A DNA stretch of 64,000 nt from Aaosphaeria pasadenensis (GCA_022813625.1 JAKLMB010000004.1:62001-126000), one strand, 5' to 3'. Shown: positions 42,711-54,830, counted from the stretch's first letter. Notes: generated by a model from the letters alone, not told the origin. Numbers and translations are program-made.

Positions 42711-44071
42711 ATGAAGCGTACAGCGTAAGTGCCAATGGAAGCGGCCCGATATCGATGAGTAACTTTTCACAGGAGTTCCCGATTTGATACATCGTACCAT
42801 GAGCTACCTATAAAACGACGCAAATTAGATTTGGACGAAGCACCCGAGTTGTCTGGCCAGCGTCAATCCAGTTTCACACGTGCATCAGGCATGAATCTAT
42901 CAGTCTCCCGCTCCCAGGCTGTAAGAGTTCCAGTGAAACACTTGTATTAAGCCATCGCTTACAGCTGCTAGAAACGCAACGGACTAGAACAGGAAGCCTC
43001 GGGCATAGCGACTAGGACAGCAATGCGAGATGCTCATGAATCTAAGTCCAAATCCAAGTCCAATGCCAGCGATGTTCCTTCCCTCTTCCCTCAACGCGGC
43101 CACCATGATCCCAAACAGAATGTATCGGTCCAGAGCAGAAAGGGACTGGCCATGGTAAGCTATTGTTAAGATTTTGGACATCCGGTCATGACTAACTTCG
43201 AAAGTCCGACGAAGGCCTCCGGTCAGTTCGTTCAAATAAGAGAAGGTACAATCATGTTGATGACGAGGGGTTAGATCCCAGCGACGCTGGGTTCGTCGGT
43301 CAACCTGATAAACGAGCAAGGTTTACGGTCGAATCGCATGCTGTTAAGAGAGACGAGGCTGCTGTTGTCAAGTCAAAACGGCGAGAGACAACGACAAAAG
43401 CCAAAAAACAAATACCACAGAAATTGCCTACAGCCTTCCAACAGCGGCAAGTAAATCCCATTTATTCTCCCAAGCGGAACAGTGAAAGGGAAAGGGAAGA
43501 TGGAGAAGAGGGCTCTGGAAAGCAGATCAAAGGTGCCGACAACAAAGTCGCACAAGAACGTTTGAAGACGCCTTCGTGCTGACCATCATCTAAAAAGCCC
43601 ACAGTGGGGCCAAGCAAGGCAGAGGTTATCGTCAAAGGCAGAACCAGGAGCTGGGCCATACAGAAGGAGGAGGCCTACGAGTACGCATTCCGAGATCTTT
43701 CGACAGAAAATGGCACGATACTCACACTCCGAGCTGTGCTTGATGACGAATTCGCAATCGAGTACCCCCACATTTCGTTATCACGACAGGGAAACGATTA
43801 TCTAATCAAGATCGAGATGCTGACCCGTTCAGAGAAAATCATTCGGACGGATCTCAACCAGACAAAACAGATACTCAGATTGTGTCGGGAGAAAAACGGC
43901 GCCGGTCGCCGTATAAAGAAGCAGGTCGGAGATGAACATGGGCAACCGACTAGAAGAGAAGCAAAGAAAGTGAAGGCCCCTCGTAAGCGACCGACGATCA
44001 CCCACGAAAAGAACCGTTCAGTCGATAGGAGATGTCGCGTGACCAATGGCTCATCAGAGAAGCTGGATTGA
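42711..44071 (+). CDS. Basic nuclear-type protein of unknown function
   Basis: Five exons: a 14-nt first exon (42711-42724), 42773-42920, 42972-43154, 43205-43559 and 43605-44071, giving 388 residues. The fourth donor is uncertain: GTTTGA at 43560 or GTGCCG at 43533, both phase 1. The N-terminal two thirds are Lys/Arg/Ser-rich with NLS-like clusters (PIKRRKLDLDE, SNKRRYN, KSKRRE). The C-terminal exon has a conserved-looking globular block (AYEYAFRDLSTENGTILTLRAVLDDEFAIEYPHISLSRQGNDYLIKIEMLTRSEKI) and another basic tail. This suggests a chromatin- or nucleic-acid-associated protein. No family is recognised. The 14-nt first exon is supported by the GTAAGT donor and the recovered frame. Confidence 0.6.
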
Positions 44072-44871
44072 GAATGCTGCGCCGGGCCTGCAGCGATGTT
44101 TAAGGAACAGAAGGGAGTGCTTCACACGAAGCCCAGACCACTGCTCAGAATGAGTACAGTAGTGTCCTGGTTTTTTGTTGTTCTTGCGTCTTGATGTTTT
44201 GCGTTTCTGGGATTTGATAGGGGTATCGCAATACTATCGCAATCAAGTCGAATTTGATATTAGCGTGGTCGAGGCTACCATGATTTGATGTAGCGTGCTG
44301 TTGCGTCTATATAACACAACATCCGTGTCAATGCTAGCGGATATGGTATGTGAAATTCGCAAAGGAGAAGGGGAAGAGAAGAAGCCGGTTCGTGTTAAAG
44401 TACATGAATCATACATAACAGCAAACAGTGTCTTTGTTCAGTACGTGAAGCTTTGCTCTCTGACTTCATTCTCATGTCACTGGCTTCAGGAACTATAAGT
44501 CATGTGTTTCCTTCTCATAGCCCATACATATCTGTGTCTACCTAGATACCTAATCTATGATCAATGTACCTAGATACACCTAGGTATAGGTACCTACAGT
44601 AACACCCTCGGTGCGTAGGTCATTAGAAGGAATGCCATGATTGGTTGGAGACCAGTCTAACCAAAACGGAGACGCTACCCCACATTTGGGACACATTTCA
44701 GGAACGGGACGGTGTCTTCCCCAGAAGACCACGACCACCACCAACACCACCACCAACAAAGCTCCTCCTCCGACGACCCCGACGCTGACATCCACGACAA
44801 GTCACAATAAGCTCAACGATTGTTTCATATATCCTGATTCCCAACAGCCCTAGCCTCCCTCAATCGCAAAC
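44072..44871. other. Intergenic region with motif cluster
   Basis: 800 bases. A dense run of CCTAGATACC, ACCTAGGT and GGTACC words lies at 44538-44600. An ACCACCACCAAC-rich stretch at about 44728-44758 lies in the FKBP upstream region. No gene is supported. Confidence 0.6.
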
Positions 44872-45422
44872 ATGAAGGTTCCTGCTGCATTCACACTGGC
44901 ACTACTTCCCGCCGCTTTTGCCATCATCAATAACGGTAAATAAATCCGAGCTTTACTTTACCTACACAGCATCCAACATCTCGTACACACAACATGCTAA
45001 TCGTCCCTCCTCCATCCAGAGCACCTAAAGACCGAAGTTACTACCCCAGCTGAATGCGCACGCAAGACCGTTGCCGGTGACAAGATCAATGTGCACTACC
45101 GCGGCACTCTCGAATCGGACGGTTCCGAGTTTGATGCTTCTTACAATCGTGGTCAACCCTTGAGCTTCACGGTCGGCCAAGGACAAGTCATCAAGGGCTG
45201 GGATCAAGGACTCTTGGATATGTGTCCAGGGGAGAAAAGGAAGCTCACCATTCAACCTGATTGGGCCTATGGCTCCCGTGGGGTTGGGCCCATTCCTGCC
45301 AACAGCGTGCTGAGTACGTTCCGTTCTCTTGATCGTATCCTACCGTATGTGGTTGCTAACAGCATACAGTCTTCGAGACAGAGTTGATCTCTATTGAGGG
45401 CGTTGACAAGGATGAGCTGTAA
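44872..45422 (+). CDS. FPR2: ER-lumenal FKBP-type peptidyl-prolyl isomerase (FKBP2/FKBP13)
   Basis: Three exons (44872-44935, 45020-45313, 45370-45422) give 136 residues. A signal peptide MKVPAAFTLALLPAAFA opens the protein. The FKBP fold follows: KINVHYRGTLESDGSEFDASYNRGQPLSFTVGQGQVIKGWDQGLLDMCPGEKRKLTI, with the active-site aromatic and Asp residues present (Tyr of VHYRG, FD of FDASY, VIKGW, the Tyr of WAYGSRG). The last exon ends in Lys-Asp-Glu-Leu, an ER retrieval signal. It catalyses proline isomerisation during folding of secretory proteins and binds FK506 and rapamycin. Length and architecture are standard. Confidence 0.95.
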
Positions 45423-46028
45423 GCGCTGTTGCAGCATGAGATTTGCACTACCTTGAGGATCAATGATACCAAAAGCATGACATACACATTGGAGAAGGTT
45501 AATGATATGATATGATCAAGTGAACATTTGCCACATAGGTTTCTCAGTGATGATCACTTGACTTTTTCCATTTGAGAAGCCCTTATTCCTCTCTTCCCCA
45601 ATATTTGACCTCACGACACTGTCGAGTATCGGTCTCAGTTTGTATTATTGTCTCTTCATATCTAAATACCTTCACCAATCCAATTTCTACTTCGTAGAGC
45701 TGGCATTGAGGAACATCGATGCTCCAAACGTTCATGTAGTGTTTTCGGGCACAAAGTACCCCAACGCATTGTGGGAAAGGGCACATTGCACATGTAGATT
45801 GTGTAACTGCGAGCAAGGGTGTGATTCGAGAACAATAGCAAGTCGGGTCAAAAAGAAAGCAGGGCAATGAAGGTCAAAGTGAAGGTGCTGGGCAATCTTC
45901 AAATGAAGAATAATATCCGTATGTACAGGGGTGATGTAGAAAGATTTAGTCGGCTGAAGTATAGACAAGAATAAAATAGGTAGCAGTGACGCAGCGCTTG
46001 CGAGAAATCTCCTGAATTGGACATCATC
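45423..46028. other. Intergenic region, no gene seen
   Basis: 606 bases between convergent genes; motif-less overlapping frames on both strands only. Confidence 0.6.
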
Positions 46029-47047
46029 TCATACAACTGGCCACCCACTCCCAAAGTTGATCTTGTTGATGCCAAATTGCTTCTGCCCATCAGCGTAGCC
46101 AATGCGTGTATCGACATAGTGATAGTATAAGACTGGGCCAAGGCTTGGGTCATTGAAGACTCCTTGGCCTCCAGGGCCATAGATGGAGCCGTGGGACTCG
46201 AGCACAGTTGTTCCCCCACCCTCTGTACATTTCTTGCCGCTCTTATCTACGAATCCGCCCGTAGCGCTGCTTGATCGGCAGACCTGAATTTTGTACTCCT
46301 GTCCTGCAGCAGGACGGTTTTGGTCAAAGCCACAGCATTTACCGACAGAGAAGAAAAGGTAGTAATAGTCTCCGTATTTGTACACGAAGGCGCCCTCTTG
46401 GGCATGCTCACCCTCTGGTTTGAACGCAATATTGTTGCTCGCAGAGCCTGATGTTTTTAGTGGAGGATCGGCCATTTTAACTTGAAAAAGGTCGCCCCAG
46501 AAGGATCCGAAGGACATGAGATAGCTGGAACCATCATGGATGAGATTACCATCGATGGCGTTGTAATTCTTTCCCGCGGAAGAAGCAATGCCTGTTGCTC
46601 CATGATCCGTCCAAGTATTGGCGTCGAGGTTTGTACTTGTCGCAACACCAATTGCAGAGTCTTGGACACCGAAGCTGGAAACAGAGTAATACAAATAGTA
46701 AGTATTGCCTACTTTGGCAACATCGGGTGCCTGTAAGACACGTTAGCAGAGAACTTCGCCGAGGTTGCAATCTGCAGATGGCGTACCCATAGGTCGTCTT
46801 TGCCCTTTTTATCGATCTTGCTACCATTTGGAATCGCTGCGCCACGGTACGTCCATGGGCCTTGAATTGCAGGTGCTGAATGAATCGCAATCTTGCCACC
46901 AGTCGAGAATCGGAAGTAAGTACCATCATCGCGTCGGATAAGAGCAGGGTCATGGGCATTTACGCAAACGCCGCTGCAGGAGAGTGGGTTGGCATATGCC
47001 CAGACTGTGGACGCGGAGAGGAGAGAAGCGAGGATTGATGAACGCAT
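46029..47047 (-). CDS. Secreted GH43 endo-1,5-alpha-L-arabinanase
   Basis: Two exons (46787-47047, 46029-46730) give 320 residues. The Met at 47047 starts a clean signal peptide (MRSSILASLLSASTVWAYA); an upstream in-frame Met at 47125 would bury it. GH43 landmarks are NAHDPALIRRDDGTYF (general base Asp), WAPDVAKVGNTYYLYYS (Trp and Ala joined by splicing), NAIDGNLI (pKa-modulating Asp), SFGSFWGDLFQ, and QEGAFVYKYGDYYYLFFS (acid Glu). YGPGGQGVF near the end is also typical of endo-arabinanases. It hydrolyses alpha-1,5-arabinan side chains of pectin. A paired CC in VGKCCGF is usual for the fungal enzymes. Intact. Confidence 0.93.
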
Positions 47048-47933
47048 GGTGGCGGCAGGCAATGCAGAAAGAACAGCGAGGATGTCTTTGATGAACAACC
47101 AAAACCTAGAGATGGAGAATCGCAAATACTGTACAAGATATAAGAAGTCTTGATAGGGCTGAACAGCTAGTAGAACCCGAAATTTCGGAGTTGCATGGAA
47201 TAATTCTGCCCATCATGCTGCTGCTGTGGTACTCTCAATGGTGGAAATCATACATGGATCCCGGGAGTGGGAAGGGATGCGGAGAATTTCCCTGCATCGG
47301 AGACACCAAGCCAATTAGATTTAATTAAAGAGGGGATGGGATGTGGGGAATCGTGCATGTTTCCCAAATGATCCATCGTGCACAGAACTCGTGAAATTAT
47401 CAGTGGTGGCCTTTTTGTCTCGAACGTCGGAATAATCCTGGAAATAGCTAACACGGCTCGGACGCACTCAAAGTCTGAAACGTGAAACGGGCACAAGTGG
47501 TTGCGATTCGAATAAAATTAGCTAGTCGCCAGTTTGTTAGCTCAGGAAACGCAAATCTATATCCGATTTCCCGGCAAGGTCGTCTGAGAAGTTGGAACTC
47601 AGTTAATTCTCAGCGGACCATTTAGATTCGTGCAAGGCAAGCTCATCAATCTTGGTGTTGACTATGACAATGTCAGGTCATCAAATTTACATGGCTAACT
47701 TGCCAAGCCACAAATAATGATGTGGAAACTACTCTCGTAGCACCAGGGTGAAAGTGACAATCACCCCCTTTGCCCCGCCGTAAGTGCGCATATTCCAACA
47801 GACAACCCATCGGTCACCTTGTGCTATTTGATATACAGGCGAAGGAACATGCCCGTCTACTAGATTGAGACATGAGGAGCCATCCGTTGCATATTAACGT
47901 CTTGTGGTAAGCTAATTATTCATCGCTCATAGG
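47048..47933. other. Intergenic region, no gene seen
   Basis: 886 bases forming the 5' flank of the arabinanase gene. The frames here lack motifs and no gene is supported. Confidence 0.6.
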
Positions 47934-48572
47934 TCATTTGGAATATCCAAATCCAATGTCTAGGCTGTCAACGGCGACCGACCCATCTCTTGTGGTATCA
48001 CGGAGCAAAGCTAAAGAAATATCAATCGTAGATATGCCTCCGCCGTATTCTGAAGTCGCTCCGTTCTGCTCCAAACGGATGGAGAAGTTTCCATCTGAAG
48101 TACTTGATGATTTGATATCGGTCGACACTTCAGACTGCATGTCTTTCAGCATTCTACACTGAATAATCTGAGATGCAGGACTCACAGTGGTACCGTTAAC
48201 TGTGTAGATGGCTTTGAAAGAACCAGACGCATTATCGACATAACCTCGGATTTGTGAGACTTTGTTGATGGTGTATTTCCACTTCGGATCCACCTGGAGA
48301 TCAATCGTGACAAGACATTTCTTTATCACGGCGGGTAACGTGGAGTCCACGACTAGAGAGTCAAACCCGAGAACTGCATCATCCTTGATGACAAAGGCGG
48401 CAGAGTTAGACGCGCAGCCCGTACCACTAGATGCCACGGACTTCAGGTTCGCTTTGGCCTCAGGTGGGGCGCGGGCAACAATGCTTCGGGCAATGTTGGT
48501 AATTTCGAGCGACGTGGTCGGCAGCGCAGATGCAAATGAGGCTAAGAGCAGAGCAACAGATGTGATTTGCAT
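47934..48572 (-). CDS. Small secreted protein, DUF4360-like
   Basis: Single exon, 212 residues from the Met at 48572, which begins a signal peptide (MQITSVALLLASFASALP); the in-frame Met 22 codons upstream is less likely. The body, from SSGTGCASNSAAFVIKDDAVLGFDSLVVD through CLVTIDLQVDPKWKYTINKVSQIRGYVD to a beta-rich C-terminus, resembles the DUF4360 family of small secreted fungal and bacterial proteins of unknown function. Two or three Cys residues may form disulfides. A TATA box sits about 100 bases upstream. Possible roles such as host interaction or wall association are not established. Confidence 0.8.
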   Translation of the reverse strand: MQITSVALLLASFASALPTTSLEITNIARSIVARAPPEAKANLKSVASSGTGCASNSAAFVIKDDAVLGFDSLVVDSTLPAVIKKCLVTIDLQVDPKWKYTINKVSQIRGYVDNASGSFKAIYTVNGTTVSPASQIIQCRMLKDMQSEVSTDIKSSSTSDGNFSIRLEQNGATSEYGGGISTIDISLALLRDTTRDGSVAVDSLDIGFGYSK

Positions 48573-49269
48573 TTTGATGAGCGAATCTCGGGTTGAATCG
48601 ATTAAGACAACAAGATTCAGGTTGACCTGTTGTGTCAAAGTGGCTTTTTATTGTGTTGTGGTCATGTGGCTTTTATAGTTGCGGCTCATGTATGGACAAG
48701 TGTAGTTCACGTTCCATACCATCTATTTTCCGCGTCATGTAGTGCTTTTGCCAATTTCAAGAGTCGAGAATCTGACAGACCGCATCGATAAATCAAGAAA
48801 GGCGGATGTAATTCCAATCTGAGCTGAACGCTGCGTAAATTTTAACGGCAATCAAATTACCAATGTACAATTTGCCTAAAATAGTTTGTATCGGCATTTC
48901 GTCCATTTGACTTACATGTTCTGATACCGAGTACTGCGATTGAAGGGATTTGATCCCATGTATTGCCCATTTTTCATCTCATAGACTCTCGACTCTGTAG
49001 AGGGCAGACCGTCGAGAGCTACACAGACATCTTTACTTGTTATCCATATGAGATTCACTGGACTTTCAAGCGTACAATCGTAAGGTAAAGCTATATTGTA
49101 TCAAATTGCACCTATGCATTCTTTCCATGTACTTCACTATTATCACGAATTCTGTTCCACGGAACCTTTTGTGAGCATGCACGCAGATGCATATCCATCA
49201 TAACCTTCCTTGTGATGAATTAAATATCAAAAACTGCGCAGCTTTTGGAGTAGTGCTGATGAAAATAGT
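48573..49269. other. Intergenic region with TATA box and inverted repeat
   Basis: 697 bases. It holds the TATA box of the DUF4360-like gene and an 8-base inverted repeat, CTCTCGAC at 48986-48993 and GTCGAGAG at 49011-49018. No gene is supported. Confidence 0.6.
48670..48677 (-). promoter_or_regulatory. TATA box of the DUF4360-like gene
   Basis: TATAAAAG on the minus strand, 98 bases upstream of the start codon at 48572, is a strong match to the consensus at a suitable distance. Confidence 0.6.
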
Positions 49270-50202
49270 CTACCCCTTGCGCAGCCATGTATCAAACCAT
49301 GTCACTGCTTGCTGGAAACTGGCTTCTTTGGCGTATTTCTGCCTTGAGTTGTTCAAATCTACCCGCACAGCAAAGCCGTGAGGGGCACCAGAATACAGAT
49401 TCGTTTGATAGGTGGAGTTCATTTTCTGCAAGATGTCTTCTGCGTTTCGCCGAAGAGTGGAGTTGAAGCCTCCATCAAGTTCTGTACCATGCATTATGTT
49501 AGTGGCCGTTTATTGAGGAGAAGAATTCACAAGGCCTTACCTCCGGCTGCTATACTGATGGGACCTACGATTGCCTCGATTTCGGAAGACAGCAAATTAC
49601 TAGGATGTGCAATAAAGCCTACATCGATGCCTCTGTTGATCGCCATAAACCTTGGAACGTATTTCCCACCAAAACAGTAGCCGACACCACCAAGTCTTCT
49701 TACACCTAGGTCGTAGATGTAATCAACAATCGTATCAATGATGCCATCTATGTCGTGTTCTGGATGTCGTGCCCGCCACTCCGTCAAGTTGAGCGCCGGT
49801 CCTTCCGGGGATGATACAGGAACTGCATCGCCACGGAAAAGATCTGGCATAATGACTGTATAGTTGGCGCGGGCAAGGGAGTCAGCTAGAAGTCTGTTTT
49901 GAAGAAGCGGGACTCCGTATATGTCGGTAATGAATAGAATTGCATTTTCGGTTATAATCTCAATGTTGCTGCCTGACTGAGAAGGAGGATAAGCGTGGTA
50001 GACTTGTACTACAATAATGAATTAGCTAATAGCCACGCCTTGGGTTTTAGCATTCTTATGTTCTATACCTACTTCCAGTGACATTTTTGAAAACGCCAGC
50101 CGGCTGTCCATCATGGCTGACACTACCAGGGCATGACGCTGCCGCAAGAACACCGGCGCATGCTGCCACACTTATCGCGCACAGGCGAATCATTGATGGC
50201 AT
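49270..50202 (-). CDS. Secreted dienelactone hydrolase-family protein
   Basis: Three exons (50073-50202, 49541-50008, 49270-49481) give 269 residues. A signal peptide (to about residue 21, VLAAASCP) precedes an alpha/beta-hydrolase body: AILFITDIYGVPLLQNRLLADSLARANYTVIMPDLFRGD, then GVGYCFGGKYV with the nucleophile Cys. The second splice yields AAGELDGGFNS with the triad Asp, and GAPHGFAVR carries the triad His. The family hydrolyses dienelactones in catechol breakdown, but many fungal members act on other esters. An intradiol dioxygenase gene lies 16 kb away; the two are not clustered. Upstream in-frame sequence to 50409 is not needed. Confidence 0.88.
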
Positions 50203-51303
50203 TTTGGTCGTACAGCATACGACTGATAAATATGGTGCGATAAAATGTGATTTCACGGAAGGGTCAACTTCAAGAGCACAGAGAGCAGGAGAGAAGAGAA
50301 GAAAATAAATCGACTTGCGCGGTACCCGGTGATCTGTCAGTAAATTACGCACGCCCAGTACTATATATTTGGTGCATCCTATTAGATCCTGGAAATCATA
50401 TATATACATGCCTGAAGGGGTTAGTTGAGGCGTTTCAATTTGATTCGCGCGGGGTTCCCTTTTTATCCGCCAACGACATGGTTAGGGTGGCACCGGGTTC
50501 GAAAACCTTGCGAATTGAATCTTGAGGTTGCCACCCCAAATCGAGACAGCATCTTCTCCATTGAAATCTGCGGTATCCATCGCAATGTCTACCTCGTATT
50601 TTGTTGCATGTTTTGCATAACTTGTACCTGACCAGATCCCGCGCAGTGGCATTCAAGGACACTTGGTAACGTCTTTAGTCCGTGTTGGTCGAGTTACGAA
50701 TTGATAGAGCAACGTCCACTCTAGCATGTAAAGCTTTCATTGCCTTTTGCTGTTGACTAGAACAAGATGAGGGGTGTGTTTGTATGTCATGGAATGGGTA
50801 GCGGTGAAAACATTTTCAAAAAATAGCCATATGCTGCTAGGTTGAATCAACACGAACGAAGACTTCTTTCATTATTTGTAGTACTTACGGAATTCTCTTT
50901 ATAATCGAATTGGCTTTTCATCGGCACAGCCAGGAAATAAAGTTGGCGATGAGACCTAGTCGAAGCGAACAGAATATCGATCATCTTCCGTGGAACTGGG
51001 ACTGGTTTCCAGCTGCGTGCAGATGGTTCTCTAATGTTGCTCTTGCTCGAGCAGAGGATAATGTTTTCTGTCTAGAGGGCAGGTAAGGCCAAGGAGATAG
51101 TCACTTTTTTTAGGTAGGGGATCAAATCAAGAGTGACGGTGACAAGGTTAACCTACTCTGATAAGGGCAATCATTCTGACATCGTGGTGCTTGCGCCAGA
51201 AGGTCCACGGCCAGTAACAAAGATATATGAAATAGTGAAAGCCATCGCGCCGCCATGACTTCTACAGGGCTTTCCACAATACATACAAATGTAAAGACAA
51301 AGT
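50203..51303. other. Intergenic region, no gene seen
   Basis: 1.1 kb. TATATA at about 50354-50360 could serve the dienelactone hydrolase gene. A Cys/Arg-rich minus frame at 50435-50662 has no recognisable domain. Confidence 0.55.
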
Positions 51304-52704
51304 CTAAAGCAATTCCGTCTCAATGAGTCCAGATGCCCCGCCTTTATAGGTCCAAAATTTGTTCACTCTTAGACCAGCTTTGTGCAACATATCTCTCCAT
51401 TGACGCTCACTTCTCTCCTTCCCTGCGTGCATAGCCATCATCGCAAGGTCCAAACCGGCAAGTACAGCTGGACAGCTGTTTGTCGGTAGAAATGCATCAT
51501 CGATCAACAGCTTGGAATATCCTCGTTTCATTGCCGGTACGGTTTGCGCCAAAATCTTGAGACAAAATTCATCCGACCAGTCATGGAAGATCATGCCAAA
51601 GAAATAAATCCGAGCACCTACTGTTATGTTAGTGGCGTCGCAATGTATAAGTAATGTGAAGAAGCATGAACTAACCAATGATTGGTTGGGGGGTGAAGAA
51701 GTCGTACGGCACCCGCTCGATCTCCTTATCCAGCTGCACAATGTCGTCAATTACTGCAGGCAAATCTTCAAGGATCAGTCTGCCACGACTTGGAAACTTG
51801 TTCTTAAATGCTAGAACATCATGTCCGCGCGATCCACCAACGTCCACTAGTAGGAGGCCATTTCCATCCAATTCCATGCTATTGAATATGACTTCTTCTA
51901 CAGGCCACCACTCGGACCAACTAGGTCGGGATGCACGCTTCCCATGCATGAAGGTATTGAAATTACTGTACACCTCTGGATGGTCCTGCCAATAGTCAAA
52001 TGCACTCTTATTTGTATTGAATGCGTACTGGAAGGGCCCTTTCTCAGGATCGGTTGGTGGCTGATACCCGACTTCACGAAAGTAGGCTGGCATCTTTATC
52101 ATCGTACCAATACAGTTGTCCCACCTAGTCGAGTCATTTATGTACTCTGTGAGCTTCTGAAAAGATACTCACTTGTGTTTGTGGGCGGCCTGTGCGGCTG
52201 GAGTGCTCATCACAGTCGTAATACGGTTTGCAATCCATTGACATTCGCCAGCCTCCTGTACGAATCCAAGGGCTGAAAGGACGCGTAGGACTCGGACTGA
52301 ATACACAATTTACTGAGTCAGTCTTGGCGTGACTGCAATAACGAGAGAGTGTAAGCTTACTGATGAGCTCCTCTGATGCCCCGGTTAAGTCTGCTAAATA
52401 AGGTGCAGATACTTCCTTGGAGCTGGCTGCAAGCAAATTGAAGAGCTTCAAGTCTACTGCGATTCTAGCTGCAAATGCGTATATCGGCTAAGAATATGGC
52501 ATTAGTTGACAACACTAGGCAACGGGGATGTTTACTTACATAGTATGCTAGCTCATAGGCCGCATCTTCCGCGGATATCAATGTAATGGACAACTGTTTA
52601 GCCAAGTTCGACACATGCTCTTGAGCATCAGGATCCTGGGAAAATCCAGGGCCCTTGGTGAGAGTCGAGATCTTGTCGATAAGCAATTGAGTTTGGGTGG
52701 TCAT
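51304..52704 (-). CDS. SAM-dependent O-methyltransferase (plant-type fold)
   Basis: Five exons (52540-52704, 52361-52487, 52173-52296, 51676-52124, 51304-51617) give 392 residues, the usual size. The N-terminal dimerisation and winged-helix part is assembled from the first three exons (PIYAFAARIAVDLKLFNLLA, ELIIRVLRVLSALGFVQE). The SAM site is LLLVDVGGSRGHD. The fold continues with LILEDLPAVI and PYDFFTPQPIIGARIYFF, and the catalytic His is in FHDWSD. The last acceptor has two in-frame options three bases apart; the one giving QPIIGAR matches the family better. Members methylate hydroxyls of polyketides and other aromatics. No polyketide synthase or other cluster gene is adjacent. Mets at 52758 and 52728 are in-frame alternative starts. 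Confidence 0.9.
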
Positions 52705-54830
52705 CTTGTCGTTGTGTGCTTCTAACATGCAATTGGAGAGGAATCGAGCGGCTATCATGGTATCTTAAGTACTAAAGCTATCAGAAATGGTTGTCAACCT
52801 CGACTGAGTATATGAACTGAGTTTAATATAAGCTTTTCACAAACCTCGGGTGGGCCACTGCCATCCGTACGGCCCGTACCGCATGTGCAGAGCCTAGAAC
52901 TCGGATTGGTTAGTTGGCTGCACAACAAATTATTATCGGATATTCCGTGACTCGCTTCACCCTGCCGAACATCATTGAAGTGCATCGGTAACAGAGATCC
53001 ATATGGTATAAGCAGTGGTGGGGGGTCAATGCAGCAGATAAGAATATCGACGCTCATTTGCTCCAGACTGAGTTCGCATAAGGCTGAGGAGGCCCGCGGG
53101 GGTAGGTACTTAGCTGTGCCTCTCAACAAGCTGTTGTAATGAGACTCCTGCTAGATCTGGACATCCAGGCATATGAAATGCAGGGCACTCCGGGCGTACA
53201 TTCCGCAAAAGAGGCAAAGAAAGCGAACGAAAGCGAGAATTCAACCTGAACTCTGGCAAAGTAGCGGGAACACCAGGCCAAAGCTGCATAACTGTAACTG
53301 CCGAAGTAACAGTATCCCATAAGCAACTTGATAATTTCAGATTCTCGAGAGCCCACGCGCCTACCGCGTTACGAGAAGAAGGCTAAAAGAATTGACAATA
53401 GGTCTGGATGATCTCATCCCGGGCTTTTTCGACATCATTATCGACCGCCCGTTCGTTTCTGCAAGTATACCGTAATATACTTTGCTCACTGGGGCAGTCT
53501 GGAAAGTGAGTAGGCACTTTGCTGTCAAGCGTTTAGTTTTTAGACAGCTCTAAATAGTTCAAAGGTGAGTACCCCAACGGTATTGCTACATTGTCCAACT
53601 GCCACGCTCGGAATTTACCATAATGATAAATGCTTTATCATGCAAATGCGAGTATATTCATGTCGCTCATGTGTGGGGCACACGTTTTAACCACCGATCT
53701 CAGGCGTCATTCAGCGAACAGTTTGCGCCAGTCGATGGTAATTACAGGCGTAGATCATGGGTTCAATTGCTAATATATTGCAGACATCGATGCGATTACT
53801 CGATATTTGCCCGCAGGTATTGTTTCAATCGTATGATAGTGGCAGGGTTGAAGTGATGCGGTGACCTAACTCCTGCAACGGGAGAGCTTTGTCTGAGTGT
53901 ACTGCATGCTGACAAGATAAACGCGCTGGTAATATTATTCTTGCCACTCAGCAATATGGAAGGCGAATAACACCAAGGTAAGCTCCGCAATGGTCAGAGC
54001 ACGGCAATGAATCGATCGGTCATTCCAGTGTCTGGCCACATAGAGACCCGATAAGACATTTTCTGTTAGACTCTTCATACAGAGACTGCTATGGCCTACA
54101 TGCAGTTGGGATGCTCCCAGACGATGCACCAGTGTTGGGCAAAAGTAAGTCCAATTGGTGGAGTTGGTGCTTCAAGATCATCATACACATTATGTACTTC
54201 AATTAGACCCAGAGATACGAGAGGACTTATCCCTTCACGGACCACAGCAACCGTATCGTATCTATCGCTAGCAGATATTAGGCAGATTCCTCCTCGAAAG
54301 CTATGGGTCATAAAAGAAGTTGAGCACACCCAGGAACTCCGCGAGCTCAAAACAGCATCTGTAAACGAACGTGGGGGTTTCCGAGACTGCACGCATCATC
54401 CTACCAACGGCGATCACAATTAAACCTCATGATTGATTATTGTAATAGTTTGGAAGATCTGCCAGACCAATTTCCGTATGGTTATCGTGGCCTGGAAAGT
54501 AAACGATAGAGATTGCTTGGGAGCTAGAGCAGTGTAAAGGCTTGATGTGCCTAACTTCGCGATGTTGCAATCCGGGACATAGGAGCGATGAACAAAATGG
54601 TTAATTCCAGAATGTTAGTACGTCGATAGCGAGATGCATTGTCTGGCACTTTCCTGCGCTCCCGTCCACCGTAGGCTGGTAGGAAAAAAAGACTCTCTTG
54701 AAAGATCCCATAGCCAATGCCAAGTGATAGCCTTGATGAGGTCAAAATGATTGTTTCCTTGGTCATGGTGGCAGGTCAAAACCTTCCTTGCTTGTGAAAT
54801 GAATCTTTCTACCGGTCTCCAGCGCAACCT
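52705..54830. other. Long gene-poor gap
   Basis: 2.1 kb. Short frames exist on both strands. The least poor is minus 54096-54392 (ISPLVSLGLIEVHNVYDDLEAP), which overlaps an equally long plus frame, so neither is supported. No repeats or transposon ends were noticed. Confidence 0.5.

Noticed and set aside
43560..43604. Fourth intron of the basic nuclear protein with GTGCTG donor (29 nt)
   Set aside because: Too short for a fungal intron; donors at 43560 (45 nt) or 43533 (72 nt) are more reasonable.
32453..50202. Aromatic-degradation cluster linking the intradiol dioxygenase and dienelactone hydrolase
   Set aside because: The genes are 16 kb apart with unrelated housekeeping genes between them, and both are secreted rather than cytosolic pathway enzymes.
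54096..54423. Long overlapping frames on both strands (about 98 and 110 codons)
   Set aside because: They mirror each other over the same bases, show no recognisable domain, and neither connects to a further exon by a good splice site.
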